NCBI GenBank assembly: GCA_046295455.1
Contig: JBKBNI010000001.1
Span: 1 to 64,000 of the forward strand
Source: Thermaurantimonas sp046295455
Lineage (GTDB): Bacteria > Bacteroidota > Bacteroidia > Flavobacteriales > Schleiferiaceae
Length of the DNA: 64,000 nucleotides
Reading direction: 5' to 3'
Shown here: piece after piece, positions 9,519-18,259 of the stretch
How the letters are laid out: each line of letters begins with the position of its first letter
Numbering within the stretch: the first letter of the stretch is position 1
Made by a program: the position numbers and the translations under genes
The notes under the pieces: model-generated
Told to the model about the DNA's origin: nothing
The model's input: only the letters and a program-made list of their open reading frames with translations
Databases searched by the model: none

Positions 9519-10385
9519 ATGATTGTTTTGCACTCCGCCGGCCAACTGCTGGATACTCTGGCACACATCAAAGATTCCGGGAAGAAAATAGGATTTGTGC
9601 CTACAATGGGCGCTCTTCACAATGGTCATATATCATTGATTAACAAGGCAAAAGAAATTTCTGACTGCGTAGTGGCAAGTATTTTCGTCAATCCTGCACA
9701 GTTTAACAATCCTGAGGACCTTAATTCGTATCCGCGCACAGTCGAATCTGATGAACAACTTCTTGCCTCCAACGGATGCGATGTGCTCTTTCTGCCTGAA
9801 GAGCGCGAAATATATCCTAGCGGCTATTTCGATATTTGTATTGAGCTTCCGCTTGGGAGTCTAAATCAGGTCATGGAAGCAGAATACAGACCCGGCCATT
9901 TTGAGGGTGTGATTGCTGTAGTCTATCGCTTGTTTGAATTGGTCCAGCCGGAATACGCCTTTTTTGGTGAAAAAGATTTTCAGCAGCTTCTTATCGTTAA
10001 AAAACTTGCTCAGAAATATTTTCCAACCATTAAGGTCATATCCGTACCTACGATTCGCGAACCGGGTGGTTTAGCACTGAGCTCCAGAAATATGCGCTTG
10101 ACTCCATATGAAAAGGCTCAGGCAACCGAGATTTACAAAGGATTGATCGAGGTAAAAAAAATGGTTCAAACCACAGTCAATGATTTGGATTTTGAGAAAT
10201 GTCGGAAAATTTTTGAAAATCATTTAAAAATTCACGCCCCAATTATCAAGATAGAATACTTTTTGATTGCAGATCAGCGAACCCTGCTATCAGCTACTCA
10301 TTCAACGCCTTTGTCCGAACTAAGGGCTTTTACCGCAGTTTATGTTAATAACATTCGTTTAATTGATAATATAAAATTGTTTTAG
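9519..10385 (+). CDS. panC: pantoate--beta-alanine ligase
   Basis: 288 residues, the usual length. It condenses pantoate with beta-alanine using ATP to form pantothenate, the precursor of coenzyme A. The nucleotidyl-transferase motif GFVPTMGALHNGHISLI is at residues 25-41, the pantoate/ATP-binding residues are in VASIFVNPAQFNNPEDL, and the second signature is FGEKDFQQLLIVKK. The gene overlaps nothing and is followed 11 bases later by panD, whose product supplies its beta-alanine substrate. Confidence 0.97.
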   Translation: MIVLHSAGQLLDTLAHIKDSGKKIGFVPTMGALHNGHISLINKAKEISDCVVASIFVNPAQFNNPEDLNSYPRTVESDEQLLASNGCDVLFLPEEREIYPSGYFDICIELPLGSLNQVMEAEYRPGHFEGVIAVVYRLFELVQPEYAFFGEKDFQQLLIVKKLAQKYFPTIKVISVPTIREPGGLALSSRNMRLTPYEKAQATEIYKGLIEVKKMVQTTVNDLDFEKCRKIFENHLKIHAPIIKIEYFLIADQRTLLSATHSTPLSELRAFTAVYVNNIRLIDNIKLF

Positions 10386-10396
10386 AAATTTGTACT

Positions 10397-10747
10397 ATGC
10401 AAATACAGGTAGTAAAATCAAAAATTCATAGAGTACGTGTGACCGGTGCTGACCTAAATTACATAGGAAGCATTACTATTGATGAACACCTGATGGATGC
10501 GGCAAACATCATTGAAGGAGAAAAAGTCTCTATTGTAAATGTAAATAACGGTGAGAGACTTGAGACGTATGTAATTAAAGGTGCACCCGGAAGTGGAGAA
10601 GTGACACTCAATGGACCCGCTGCCCGTAGGGTTCAGAAAGACGACATCATCATTATTATTTCATACGGAATTATGGACTTTGAAAAAGCAAAATCTTTTA
10701 AACCCGTCATTATCTTTCCTGACGAAACTACCAATCAACTTAGGTAA
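10397..10747 (+). CDS. panD: aspartate 1-decarboxylase (self-processing, pyruvoyl-dependent)
   Basis: 116 residues. It decarboxylates L-aspartate to beta-alanine for pantothenate synthesis. The self-cleavage site Gly-Ser is present in YIGSITIDE near residues 24-25, where the serine becomes the pyruvoyl group. Other family signatures are KIHRVRVTGADLNY, NGERLETYVI and GEVTLNGPAARRVQKDDIIIII. It directly follows panC, so one transcript makes both the substrate and the ligase. Confidence 0.97.
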   Translation: MQIQVVKSKIHRVRVTGADLNYIGSITIDEHLMDAANIIEGEKVSIVNVNNGERLETYVIKGAPGSGEVTLNGPAARRVQKDDIIIIISYGIMDFEKAKSFKPVIIFPDETTNQLR

Positions 10748-10765
10748 CCTCTTTAGATAAACAGT

Positions 10766-11779
10766 GTGGATTCTTCGTTCGTTCGCTTTTTGAAATCTCT
10801 ACTTAAAATTCTGATTTTCTTCTCAATAGGTGGATTTCTATTATATCTGGCTCTTAAAAATATCGATGTAGAAAAACTTTGGTATGATTTACTGAGTGCG
10901 AGGTATGAGTATATTCTCATCAGCATGCTTCTGGGCTACGCAGCTTTTATTTCACGGGGTATCCGCTGGAATTACCTGCTCGAACCCATGGGATACTCTG
11001 TGCCTGTCTGGAAGTCTATACATTCTATATCCTTGGGCTATCTGGCAAATGCAGCCATGCCAAGAGCCGGAGAAATCATCCGATGTACCGCTTTGCACCA
11101 GGCTTCTAAAGTGCCGGTGAATCGTCTGGTGGGTACGGTAGTGGCTGAGAGAGTGGTGGATATGCTCATGCTCATATTAAGCCTTGTAATTTCCTTAGCA
11201 TTTAATTTACCGAAATTAATTGCCTTTTACAACAAAACTTTTGCATCTGCAGAACGCTCCGGCCAAGGTCCTACATATACAAAATGGATCGTTTTGTTAT
11301 TTGTCCTTGTATCCGCCATTTTTCTATACTTGATTCGGGATAGAATTAAAGCCCTTCCGTTTGTAAGCAAAATCCGGGAGCTTTGGACAGGTTTTAAAGA
11401 GGGAATTTTATCTGTAATGCACACTCCAAAACGGATTCCCTTCATTTTACACACGATTTTTATATGGCTGTGTTACTACCTTATGGTACATGTTGTAATT
11501 TATGCTCTTCCGGCAACAAGTACACTTACATTTGCTGATACGCTCTTTATAATGATTGTCGCCGGTCTCGGTATGCTGGTACCAGCCCCGGCGGGTATCG
11601 GTTCGTACCATTATGCAGTCGTGACGGGTATGGGTGTTCTTGGCATCGCATCTGATACGGGAATGGCATATGCCACTCTCGTACATTCAGGTCAGTTTAT
11701 AATGACACTGATTGCGGGTTTTGTCGCCTTACTTGGATTATATATCTGGAAAAGCAAGCGTGTGGAACCGGTGGTGTAG
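10766..11779 (+). CDS. lysylphosphatidylglycerol synthase TM-region / UPF0104 family membrane protein
   Basis: 337 residues with about eight transmembrane helices. It matches the flippase-like integral membrane domain found in MprF and free-standing UPF0104 proteins: ISRGIRWNYLLEP, RAGEIIRCTALHQASKVPVNRLVGTVVAERVVDML and GMLVPAPAGIGSYHYAV. No soluble lysyl-transferase domain is present, so it is probably a lipid-translocating or lipid-binding membrane protein rather than a synthase. The start is GTG at 10766, 18 bases after panD. Co-transcription with panC-panD is likely and this order is common in the phylum. Confidence 0.82.
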   Translation: MDSSFVRFLKSLLKILIFFSIGGFLLYLALKNIDVEKLWYDLLSARYEYILISMLLGYAAFISRGIRWNYLLEPMGYSVPVWKSIHSISLGYLANAAMPRAGEIIRCTALHQASKVPVNRLVGTVVAERVVDMLMLILSLVISLAFNLPKLIAFYNKTFASAERSGQGPTYTKWIVLLFVLVSAIFLYLIRDRIKALPFVSKIRELWTGFKEGILSVMHTPKRIPFILHTIFIWLCYYLMVHVVIYALPATSTLTFADTLFIMIVAGLGMLVPAPAGIGSYHYAVVTGMGVLGIASDTGMAYATLVHSGQFIMTLIAGFVALLGLYIWKSKRVEPVV

Positions 11780-11784
11780 GCACT

Positions 11785-12456
11785 TCAGGGGTTGGAAATA
11801 CTCACCGGAAGGATTTTTCCTTTGAAAAAAGTATTTCCATGCAGAAGAAACCAGACAACAAACTCACTTATTTTGTCGGCAGTGATTGGTGCTCTATAGC
11901 CAGGAAAGGCATTCTCAAGCATCTCTGTCTGAACGGCTCCGAAAGCCAATCCATTAAAAGACATACCAGTGTTTGAAAATTCTGCCTGTAAGCACTCTGT
12001 CAGAATAGTCAGGGCACCCTTACTGGATGAATATGCTGATAGCCCCGGAAATTTCTGTGTTCCGTTTATGCCGCCAATACTGCTGACATTTACAACATGT
12101 GCATCAGGTGCTAAAAAATCAAAAGCAATTTGAACGAGTGTGAATACTGAAAAAACATTTGTTTGATACACATCCACCAATTCCTGATGTGTGATGCTGA
12201 GAAATGGCTTATTAATGAGCATCCCGGCATTGTTGAAAATAATATCAATTTTTCCAAGTTCATTGAGTTTTAACCTTAGATTTCCCGAATCGATATTTTT
12301 CAAATCGGTAGGTAGATGTATGAAATTATCAGTATCTGCCCCGACGGGTGGCTGACGTCTTGATAAATTTACTACCCTGTGACCTGATTTGATCAGCCGT
12401 TTTATGGTCTCTAGGCCAATACCTCCTGAGCCTCCGGTAACAATTATTGTTTTCAT
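11785..12456 (-). CDS. short-chain dehydrogenase/reductase (SDR) family oxidoreductase
   Basis: 223 residues with the classical SDR layout. The NAD(P)-binding glycine motif TGGSGGIGLET is at residues 7-17 and NNAGML near residue 75. The catalytic Ser lies in VNVSSIGG and the Tyr-x3-Lys in SAYSSSKGAL. A basic pair (SRRQPP) after beta-strand 2 suggests NADP(H) preference. The substrate cannot be deduced. It starts 61 bases downstream of the 12518-15670 cargo gene and is separated from it by a strong terminator. It converges with the flippase-like gene, with 5 bases between the stops. Confidence 0.85.
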   Translation of the reverse strand: MKTIIVTGGSGGIGLETIKRLIKSGHRVVNLSRRQPPVGADTDNFIHLPTDLKNIDSGNLRLKLNELGKIDIIFNNAGMLINKPFLSITHQELVDVYQTNVFSVFTLVQIAFDFLAPDAHVVNVSSIGGINGTQKFPGLSAYSSSKGALTILTECLQAEFSNTGMSFNGLAFGAVQTEMLENAFPGYRAPITADKISEFVVWFLLHGNTFFKGKILPVSISNP

Positions 12457-12465
12457 AGTAAAAAA

Positions 12466-12494
12466 TACCGCACTCTTTTTTCAAAGGTGCGGTA
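12466..12494 (-). terminator. intrinsic terminator of the BNR-repeat cargo gene
   Basis: TACCGCAC pairs with GTGCGGTA. On the minus strand a TTTTTT run follows. It sits 24 bases after the stop at 12518 and just before the SDR start. Confidence 0.8.
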
Positions 12495-12517
12495 TGTAAA
12501 TGATCGTTTTAAAACTA

Positions 12518-15500
12518 TTATTTTGCGATAATCAATTTAGAACTTCCTGTGAAATTGGCATCGGAGTACAATTCAACGACGTACGTCCCTGCTCTCAGAT
12601 CTGATACATCGATGCGCATCGACTTAACTTCGGGATGTATCTGATCGAAGCGAAGGCGTTTTACAGTCTTACCGGTAAGGTCACGAATAATAAATTCTAC
12701 CTGTGATGATTTGGAAAGGGACAATTCAACATTTGTAAATCCAAAAGCCGGATTCGGATAGAGAGGAAGAGCAGTTTTGAGAGGAGTTTGATTGTCTTCT
12801 CCGTGCTCTTTTATTCCTATGGTCGAGAGTGTGGAGGTCAAAAACATACCACGTCCATGGGTACCGGCATAGATTCTTCCTGATACCCAATCACCGGTCT
12901 GCTTATCTATACCCACCCGTTGCTGACGGAGCATAAAGACTGGCACATTGCCCATTCCTTCATTTTCGCGATTCCAGACCACAGTTGCAGCAGTAATGTC
13001 AGCAGTTGAATAAATTCCATATTCAGTACCTACCAATACCTGATTTGGATTTTGATAATTGATCACACTTGAATAAACGGGAAATTTAGGCATATTCCCA
13101 CTTTTGACTGCAAAAGTTGGAGAGGCTGCAAGCGCATTATTCGAATAGAATATGTAGTCTTGATTTCCATAATTGCCCAATGTGACTACTACCCTGTTTG
13201 GATTATCAGGATTGATGGCAATAGAGGTGATATATCGCCCGGGAAATGTGCGAATAGTAGCCTGCTGTAATTGTCGGTTTGCATTGGCAAGATCAGCAGA
13301 TACACTATCTCTGGAGTGTTTCAGATTTGTAAATCGTATGAGTTGCCCGTTGTTAGTACCTACAAAAAGCACATCGCCATCTTTTGAAACAGCTAAAGCG
13401 CTTACCTGGGTGCCTGTTCCAAAATGCCCAAGCCTGACCCATCGCGGGGTTTTAGTGAAATCTAAGGCCTCTCGCGTCATGAAAAGTCCACCTACTAAAT
13501 TGGCTTGAGAATTAAGTCCGACAAAAAACATCGATTGAACCGGATCCTGGATTTTTACAGAATCAAGGGCTTCAAGGGGTGCTGTGAGTGTGTAATTAAA
13601 TTTCTGTCTTAGCGTTTTGGACTCGATTGCCAAAACAGATCCAGCTGTGTAACGCACATTGCATTTAACTAAGATTTCGGGGGTTACACCTTGCTTAAAA
13701 CGAACACTAAATTCACCGGTTGTGGCATTAAAGTTTCCATTTTCAATCAGTGGACTTGATAGCACACCTTGATTGTTCGATTTGACAGTATCAAACGCGA
13801 TGATGATTTGAAAAGATTCGGGAATGAATATTGCTGGTGCCTGTGGCCTTGGAAGTGTACCGGAAAAATCTCTTCGATTCTGGCCAAAACCTAAGGAAAG
13901 AGTTGCCGGATTAGCCACAAACCACAGGGAGTCCCAGCTGAATGGATCATTTACATTTTCCCAAAGCAAAAAGGGTGTAACGAAGGGAGCAAATGCAGGG
14001 CTTAGACCTGTAGATTGATTGTTGGGGTCCATTTTTGGAAAATCATAGAAATCAGTGTATGTAAGACCATAGGTGTTGGAACGTCCGAGAATACCGTACT
14101 GCATAGCCTTAAATTGAACCCTTTTATCCAATTGAGAAATCTCAGCATAGCCACCATCACCATCTCTCAGTGCGCCTCTGAATTCAATAAAGTTTGTTCT
14201 GAATCCCGAACGAGTTGTATTCCCTTCCTGATTTACATACAAAGTTCCATTGTCCTGCGTGCCACCCATTATTTCACCGTCAAAAGAAAATGATACTGAA
14301 TAGAATTGTGTAGTCACGTATCCGATATTTACTTCTGTCCAGGTAAATCCGTCGTCCATAGAGCGAAATACTCCACCATCATTAGTTGCGTAGAGAATGG
14401 CGCCATTCAATCTATTTCCAACCATTCTGTGCTGATCCACATGGACATAAAAGGGATTAGTAGGTGACTTGAAAGATGACGAAATTTGTTTCCAACCACC
14501 GGTAAGAGACCATTCCCACAAGTGAAGACCTCCAACAAAAATTTTATCCCTGTTGATAGGTGATACATACAGCATCATGGCAAACTGACCTTGATCTATT
14601 GGATTAAAAGTGGTCGAACGCTGACCAATGACAGTCCATGTTTGACCTTTGTTTGTACTTCTGAAAGCTCTTTGAAAGTTTCGTTGAGCGTCACAAGTAA
14701 CGACATAAACATAATTTGGATCTTGGGGTGATACAGCCACGATGGCTCTCTCACCATTCTCAACCGGCAGATCGGTTGGACCGGCCTGATTTGATGGTTT
14801 GGATATTTCCGTCCAGTTGTTAATCCCATCAGGAGAATAAAAGGTGCGCATCCCAATGCTGGCCCATACACCTCCGTCCTTATCCTGAGAGAGATCGGTA
14901 CATCTGATCGTACCAGTGGGTCCGGAAATAGGATTTGTCCAAGTTTGTCCACCGTCTAAACTATATCGAATACCCCTATTGGTTCCTACAAGTAAACCAT
15001 CCTGCTGACCTTTTAATGGCACCATAGCGCCTACAGCAACCCAATCTGCACCTGTGCTGTTTGGAGTGGGTACTGTTGAAGATAGCTGTTGAAAAGTCAG
15101 TCCTCTGTCGGTAGATTTAAATATTCCTTGACCGAGAATTCCTCCTGCACCTGTACCAAAAGGACCATAGTACATACTTTCACCAGTACCGTAATAAATA
15201 TTGCCATTTTCAGTTTGGCAGATTGATACTACAGCCAGGTTTTCCTGCATAATATTGACAGGTGTCCAACTGACCCCTGCATTGGTAGATCGATATAACC
15301 CTCCGCTTACTCCACCTGCAAACATTAAACTTGCATTGTCTTTATCCTGCAGGAATGCCCTGGTACGACCACCAATGTTGTCCGGCCCCAGCTCAACCCA
15401 ACTAAGACCAAGTCCCGCTGCACGGCTCATGAATTTAGAGTGCTCTTGCTGTGCCTGGATCTCATCGGCAGGATCTACTACACCGGTAATTTGATTAGCA

Positions 15501-15670
15501 CGTATGGCGTGCAGCCATTCAGCTGCTCCCCGGGCATTGTCTTTTTGCGCCACGGAGATCCTGGGCTGATAGTCATAGACTTGATTTGTGTGTAGCAATT
15601 GGTTGTACAACATTAATCCTCCCAGCATCAAAACACTTCCCAGAGTGCTCAACAACATTCTTTTCTTCAT
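12518..15670 (-). CDS. large secreted BNR/Asp-box beta-propeller protein with T9SS sorting domain
   Basis: 1050 residues. The N-terminus (MKKRMLLSTLGSVLMLGGLMLYNQ) is a signal peptide or signal anchor. At least six Asp-box/BNR-like units follow, for example LYRSTNAGVSWTPV, IFKSTDRGLTFQQL, RYSLDGGQTWTNP, RSTNKGQTWTVI and FRSMDDGFTWTEV, which predict sialidase or VPS10-type beta-propeller blades. The last 85 residues are a T9SS type A domain (LYPNPAFGFTNVELSLSK, then DVSDLRAGTYVVELYSD). I see no clear sialidase catalytic set, so binding or scaffold function at the cell surface is as likely as hydrolysis. It is a single-gene unit with its own promoter and terminator. Confidence 0.8.
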   Translation of the reverse strand: MKKRMLLSTLGSVLMLGGLMLYNQLLHTNQVYDYQPRISVAQKDNARGAAEWLHAIRANQITGVVDPADEIQAQQEHSKFMSRAAGLGLSWVELGPDNIGGRTRAFLQDKDNASLMFAGGVSGGLYRSTNAGVSWTPVNIMQENLAVVSICQTENGNIYYGTGESMYYGPFGTGAGGILGQGIFKSTDRGLTFQQLSSTVPTPNSTGADWVAVGAMVPLKGQQDGLLVGTNRGIRYSLDGGQTWTNPISGPTGTIRCTDLSQDKDGGVWASIGMRTFYSPDGINNWTEISKPSNQAGPTDLPVENGERAIVAVSPQDPNYVYVVTCDAQRNFQRAFRSTNKGQTWTVIGQRSTTFNPIDQGQFAMMLYVSPINRDKIFVGGLHLWEWSLTGGWKQISSSFKSPTNPFYVHVDQHRMVGNRLNGAILYATNDGGVFRSMDDGFTWTEVNIGYVTTQFYSVSFSFDGEIMGGTQDNGTLYVNQEGNTTRSGFRTNFIEFRGALRDGDGGYAEISQLDKRVQFKAMQYGILGRSNTYGLTYTDFYDFPKMDPNNQSTGLSPAFAPFVTPFLLWENVNDPFSWDSLWFVANPATLSLGFGQNRRDFSGTLPRPQAPAIFIPESFQIIIAFDTVKSNNQGVLSSPLIENGNFNATTGEFSVRFKQGVTPEILVKCNVRYTAGSVLAIESKTLRQKFNYTLTAPLEALDSVKIQDPVQSMFFVGLNSQANLVGGLFMTREALDFTKTPRWVRLGHFGTGTQVSALAVSKDGDVLFVGTNNGQLIRFTNLKHSRDSVSADLANANRQLQQATIRTFPGRYITSIAINPDNPNRVVVTLGNYGNQDYIFYSNNALAASPTFAVKSGNMPKFPVYSSVINYQNPNQVLVGTEYGIYSTADITAATVVWNRENEGMGNVPVFMLRQQRVGIDKQTGDWVSGRIYAGTHGRGMFLTSTLSTIGIKEHGEDNQTPLKTALPLYPNPAFGFTNVELSLSKSSQVEFIIRDLTGKTVKRLRFDQIHPEVKSMRIDVSDLRAGTYVVELYSDANFTGSSKLIIAK

Positions 15671-15707
15671 CTTAGGTATGTATTTTCAAATTATTAAATT
15701 CGAATTT

Positions 15708-15739
15708 CAAAAATATCAAAAATTTTACTTTTGTATCAA
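15708..15739 (-). promoter_or_regulatory. Bacteroidota promoter (TTG-N21-TATTTTTG)
   Basis: On the minus strand TTG (15739-15737) is followed after 21 bases by TATTTTTG (15715-15708), close to the consensus spacing. It lies 38 bases before the ATG at 15670 and directly after the lipA stop. Confidence 0.6.
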
Positions 15740-16645
15740 TCAGACCAAATGTTTTTCGGCGTGATAGGATGATCGGACCAAAGGACCGCTTTCTACATAT
15801 CTGAATCCCATTTTGAGTCCTTCAATTCTTAAAAATTCGAACTCTTCAGGGGTGACAAACCTCGCAACAGGCAGGTGTCTTCGGGTAGGCTGCAGATACT
15901 GTCCTAAGGTGATGATATCTACCCCTGCGAATTTTAAATCGCTCATGGTCTCCAAGACCTCTTCGATCGTCTCCCCAAGGCCGAGCATGACCCCAGATTT
16001 TGTCCTTGGTTGGCCGCTTTCTTTGATGTATTTAAGAACCTGAAGACTTCGGTCATACTGGGCCTGTATGCGCACTTTCCTGGTTAACCGTCGAACAGTC
16101 TCAAGATTATGGCTGATCACTTCAGGGGCGGCCTCTACAATTCGGTCAATGTTGCGCGTTACACCTTTGAAGTCTGGTATCAGGGTTTCCATGGTAGTGC
16201 CTGGACTTATTCTTCGGACTGCCCTGATCGTCTCTGCCCAGATGATACTGCCCCCATCGTGTAGGTCATCTCTGTCCACCGAAGTGATCACTGCATGCTT
16301 GACCTTCATAAGACGAATCGAGCGTGCCACGCGCTCCGGCTCATCCCAATCGACAGCCTCAGGTCTGCCTGTGGCGACAGCACAAAAACCACAAGATCGG
16401 GTACAAATTTTTCCAAGTATCATAAAAGTAGCAGTACCTGCTCCCCAGCATTCTCCCATGTTCGGACAGTTTCCGCTTTCGCAGATGGTATGTAGCTTGT
16501 AATTGTCTACTAACTTTCGTACCTTCTTAAATTGGTCTCCCGTTGGCAATTTTACTCTAAGCCACTTTGGCTTTTGGATTGCGGTTTGTTGTATGGGTTC
16601 TGATTCTTGGAAAGTAGTTGTTTCGCCTGGTGGCATTAATTCCAT
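15740..16645 (-). CDS. lipA: lipoyl synthase, radical SAM
   Basis: 301 residues. It inserts two sulfurs into protein-bound octanoyl groups to form lipoate on 2-oxoacid dehydrogenases. The auxiliary-cluster cysteines are in CESGNCPNMGEC, and the radical SAM CxxxCxxC is in ICTRSCGFCAVATG. The later signatures LGLGETIEEVLETMSDL and GQYLQPTRRHLPV are also present. The start at 16645 (MELMPPGETTT) overlaps the upstream gene by 10 bases; an alternative ATG at 16636 would give a TAATG stop-start junction. The dihydrolipoyl dehydrogenase at 50603 belongs to complexes that use its product. It is the third gene of an operon that begins with a 41-residue lipoprotein. Confidence 0.96.
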   Translation of the reverse strand: MELMPPGETTTFQESEPIQQTAIQKPKWLRVKLPTGDQFKKVRKLVDNYKLHTICESGNCPNMGECWGAGTATFMILGKICTRSCGFCAVATGRPEAVDWDEPERVARSIRLMKVKHAVITSVDRDDLHDGGSIIWAETIRAVRRISPGTTMETLIPDFKGVTRNIDRIVEAAPEVISHNLETVRRLTRKVRIQAQYDRSLQVLKYIKESGQPRTKSGVMLGLGETIEEVLETMSDLKFAGVDIITLGQYLQPTRRHLPVARFVTPEEFEFLRIEGLKMGFRYVESGPLVRSSYHAEKHLV

Positions 16646-17385
16646 CGTTTACCAAAATTTATGTTACAATATAACTGAAAAAAAACAGACGGGTTTACGA
16701 AGTCATAAAAAATAGGAATTTCTCTTCGGAATGCATCTGTCACCACTCCAACTTCTAACGATTTAATGCTTTCGTCTGTTCCTAAGTAATCAAATATAAA
16801 AGATGTTTTTATATACAATCCGGGTTCGATTTTTGTCTCACCAATTCCTTGAAAAAAGCCCGCCTGGCCGAGAATGTTTTGCTGTGGTTCTGAGGGATTG
16901 TATCGTCTTATCAATATCCGGTCTTGTCCGAATGTAGATTCTGTATTCTCCATTTCGATGTAAACTGGCTTAATGAAACCAATGGAAAGACCTCCGCCCA
17001 TCAACCATGAGATTATGATTCCATTTCTATCATAACGATCATGCAATATTTTTTCTCTAAACCAGCCTGTTCGAATGGAATAAAAACTGTTAATCTTGTT
17101 AAGTACGAAACCTCTGTTGTTTCCCGGCAAGATTCCAAAGGTCTTTATTTCTTTTTCGTGCCTTAAGTTTAGAATATCAATTTCAAAACCGTACTTTCTA
17201 AAATTGGTAGGATAATAGCCCCTTCTGAAAGAAATCCCATAACCCCTTGTATGTAAATGCAATCCTATTGAAAAGTCGTTTTCGTAAATAATTCGCCGGT
17301 AATCCCCGCTACCTGCCTCCTGAGCACGTGCATGTACACATACCCATATAAAAAGTAGGAGATAAATACCGGATGCTGGCTTCAC
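16636..17385 (-). CDS. outer-membrane-type protein of unknown function
   Basis: 249 residues. A signal peptide (MKPASGIYLLLFIWVCVHARAQ) is followed by alternating polar and hydrophobic segments such as IGLHLHTRGYGISFRRGYYPT and GIIISWLMGGGLSIGFIKPVYIEM. It ends in ...LYCNINFGKRWN, the pattern of a small outer-membrane beta-barrel. I do not recognise a named family. The start is GTG at 17385, overlapping the stop of the small lipoprotein gene by four bases (GTGA), and its own stop overlaps lipA. The tight coupling suggests co-translation but not a shared pathway. Confidence 0.65.
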   Translation of the reverse strand: MKPASGIYLLLFIWVCVHARAQEAGSGDYRRIIYENDFSIGLHLHTRGYGISFRRGYYPTNFRKYGFEIDILNLRHEKEIKTFGILPGNNRGFVLNKINSFYSIRTGWFREKILHDRYDRNGIIISWLMGGGLSIGFIKPVYIEMENTESTFGQDRILIRRYNPSEPQQNILGQAGFFQGIGETKIEPGLYIKTSFIFDYLGTDESIKSLEVGVVTDAFRREIPIFYDFVNPSVFFQLYCNINFGKRWN

Positions 17386-17507
17386 ACTTTTATTTCTGCT
17401 GGTGGATTAATATTTGAGTAAGATGGGCATTTCTCTTTCGAACGGCATGAAGACATCAGAACGATGAACATTCCAAGAAACACAAAAACGATAAGAAAAC
17501 GCTTCAT
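17382..17507 (-). CDS. small 41-residue lipoprotein
   Basis: ATG at 17507 opens a 41-codon frame ending in TGA at 17382. Residues 1-20 are a lipoprotein signal (MKRFLIVFVFLGMFIVLMSS) with the lipobox LMSSC at residues 17-21. The mature part is only about 21 residues (CRSKEKCPSYSNINPPAEIKV) and has a second cysteine. A -7 element lies at 17541-17548. The stop overlaps the GTG start of the following barrel-type gene by four bases. It is a convincing small gene of unknown function; a role in coupling or localising the downstream protein is speculation. Confidence 0.7.
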   Translation of the reverse strand: MKRFLIVFVFLGMFIVLMSSCRSKEKCPSYSNINPPAEIKV

Positions 17508-17540
17508 ATATAAGAATTAAATGATATGTTTATAAATCAA

Positions 17541-17548
17541 CAAACATA
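17541..17548 (-). promoter_or_regulatory. Bacteroidota -7 element for the lipoprotein-barrel-lipA operon
   Basis: The minus strand reads TATGTTTG, 34 bases before the ATG at 17507. It sits one base from the plus-strand element serving ung. Confidence 0.55.
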
Positions 17549-17549
17549 C

Positions 17550-17557
17550 TACTTTTG
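17550..17557 (+). promoter_or_regulatory. Bacteroidota -7 element for ung
   Basis: TACTTTTG on the plus strand. Its position implies transcription starts near 17563, which rules out a TTG start at 17555 and supports the GTG at 17579. Confidence 0.5.
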
Positions 17558-17578
17558 TTTTATTCATCCAATCGTGTA

Positions 17579-18259
17579 GTGCTGCAAGACAAGCTCAAAA
17601 TCTTAAGCACCCTGTTTCCCGAATATTGTACTAGAGAGGTGGTGGAATCCGACTATTTCCGGCGTCTGGCATCATTTATAGAGAACGAAAGAAAACACTT
17701 TACAGTCTTTCCTGAGAAGAGGAATGTCTTCAATGCTCTTGCCTTACCACCGGACAGGGTCAAGGTGGTCATCATTGGTCAAGACCCATATCACGCTCCC
17801 GGTCAGGCTCATGGCTATTGTTTTTCAGTGCCTCGGGGAGTCGCCTTACCCCCTTCATTGGTAAATATTTTCAAAGAATTGAACGACGACTTAAGTATTG
17901 ACAGAGGATTAAATGGTGACCTGACCGGTTGGGCTAGGCAAGGAGTGATGCTCCTAAATACCGTGCTTACTGTGCGACAAGGCCAGCCGGGAAGTCATGC
18001 AAACAAAGGGTGGGAACTTTTTACGGACCATGTATTGAAATGTGTACAAAGGCGTGGTAAAAATATTATCTTTGTCTTATGGGGTGCTTACGCCAAAAAG
18101 AAACAGACAATCATTGATCCCACGCGTCATTTTGTGATTACAGGTGCGCATCCTTCACCTCTTAGTGCTTACCAAGGTTTTTTTGGTGGCAGATACTTTT
18201 CCCGCATCAATGCGTTATTAACTGAAAAAGGAAAAACACCCATTGATTGGAGTCTCTGA
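17579..18259 (+). CDS. ung: uracil-DNA glycosylase, family 1
   Basis: About 226 residues from the chosen GTG start. It removes uracil from DNA as the first step of base excision repair. The water-activating motif GQDPYH is within VVIIGQDPYHAPGQAHGY, and the uracil-binding and leucine-insertion motif HPSPLS is within TGAHPSPLSAYQGFFG. Other family signatures are FNALALPPDRVKVV, PPSLVNIFKEL and GVMLLNTVLTVRQGQPGSH. Earlier TTG at 17555 is an alternative start but overlaps a -7 promoter element. The 3' end overlaps the next gene by 13 bases. Confidence 0.95.
   Translation: MLQDKLKILSTLFPEYCTREVVESDYFRRLASFIENERKHFTVFPEKRNVFNALALPPDRVKVVIIGQDPYHAPGQAHGYCFSVPRGVALPPSLVNIFKELNDDLSIDRGLNGDLTGWARQGVMLLNTVLTVRQGQPGSHANKGWELFTDHVLKCVQRRGKNIIFVLWGAYAKKKQTIIDPTRHFVITGAHPSPLSAYQGFFGGRYFSRINALLTEKGKTPIDWSL

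Noticed and set aside
16068..16502. Plus-strand frame of 144 codons.
   Set aside because: Antisense to the conserved radical SAM region of lipA.
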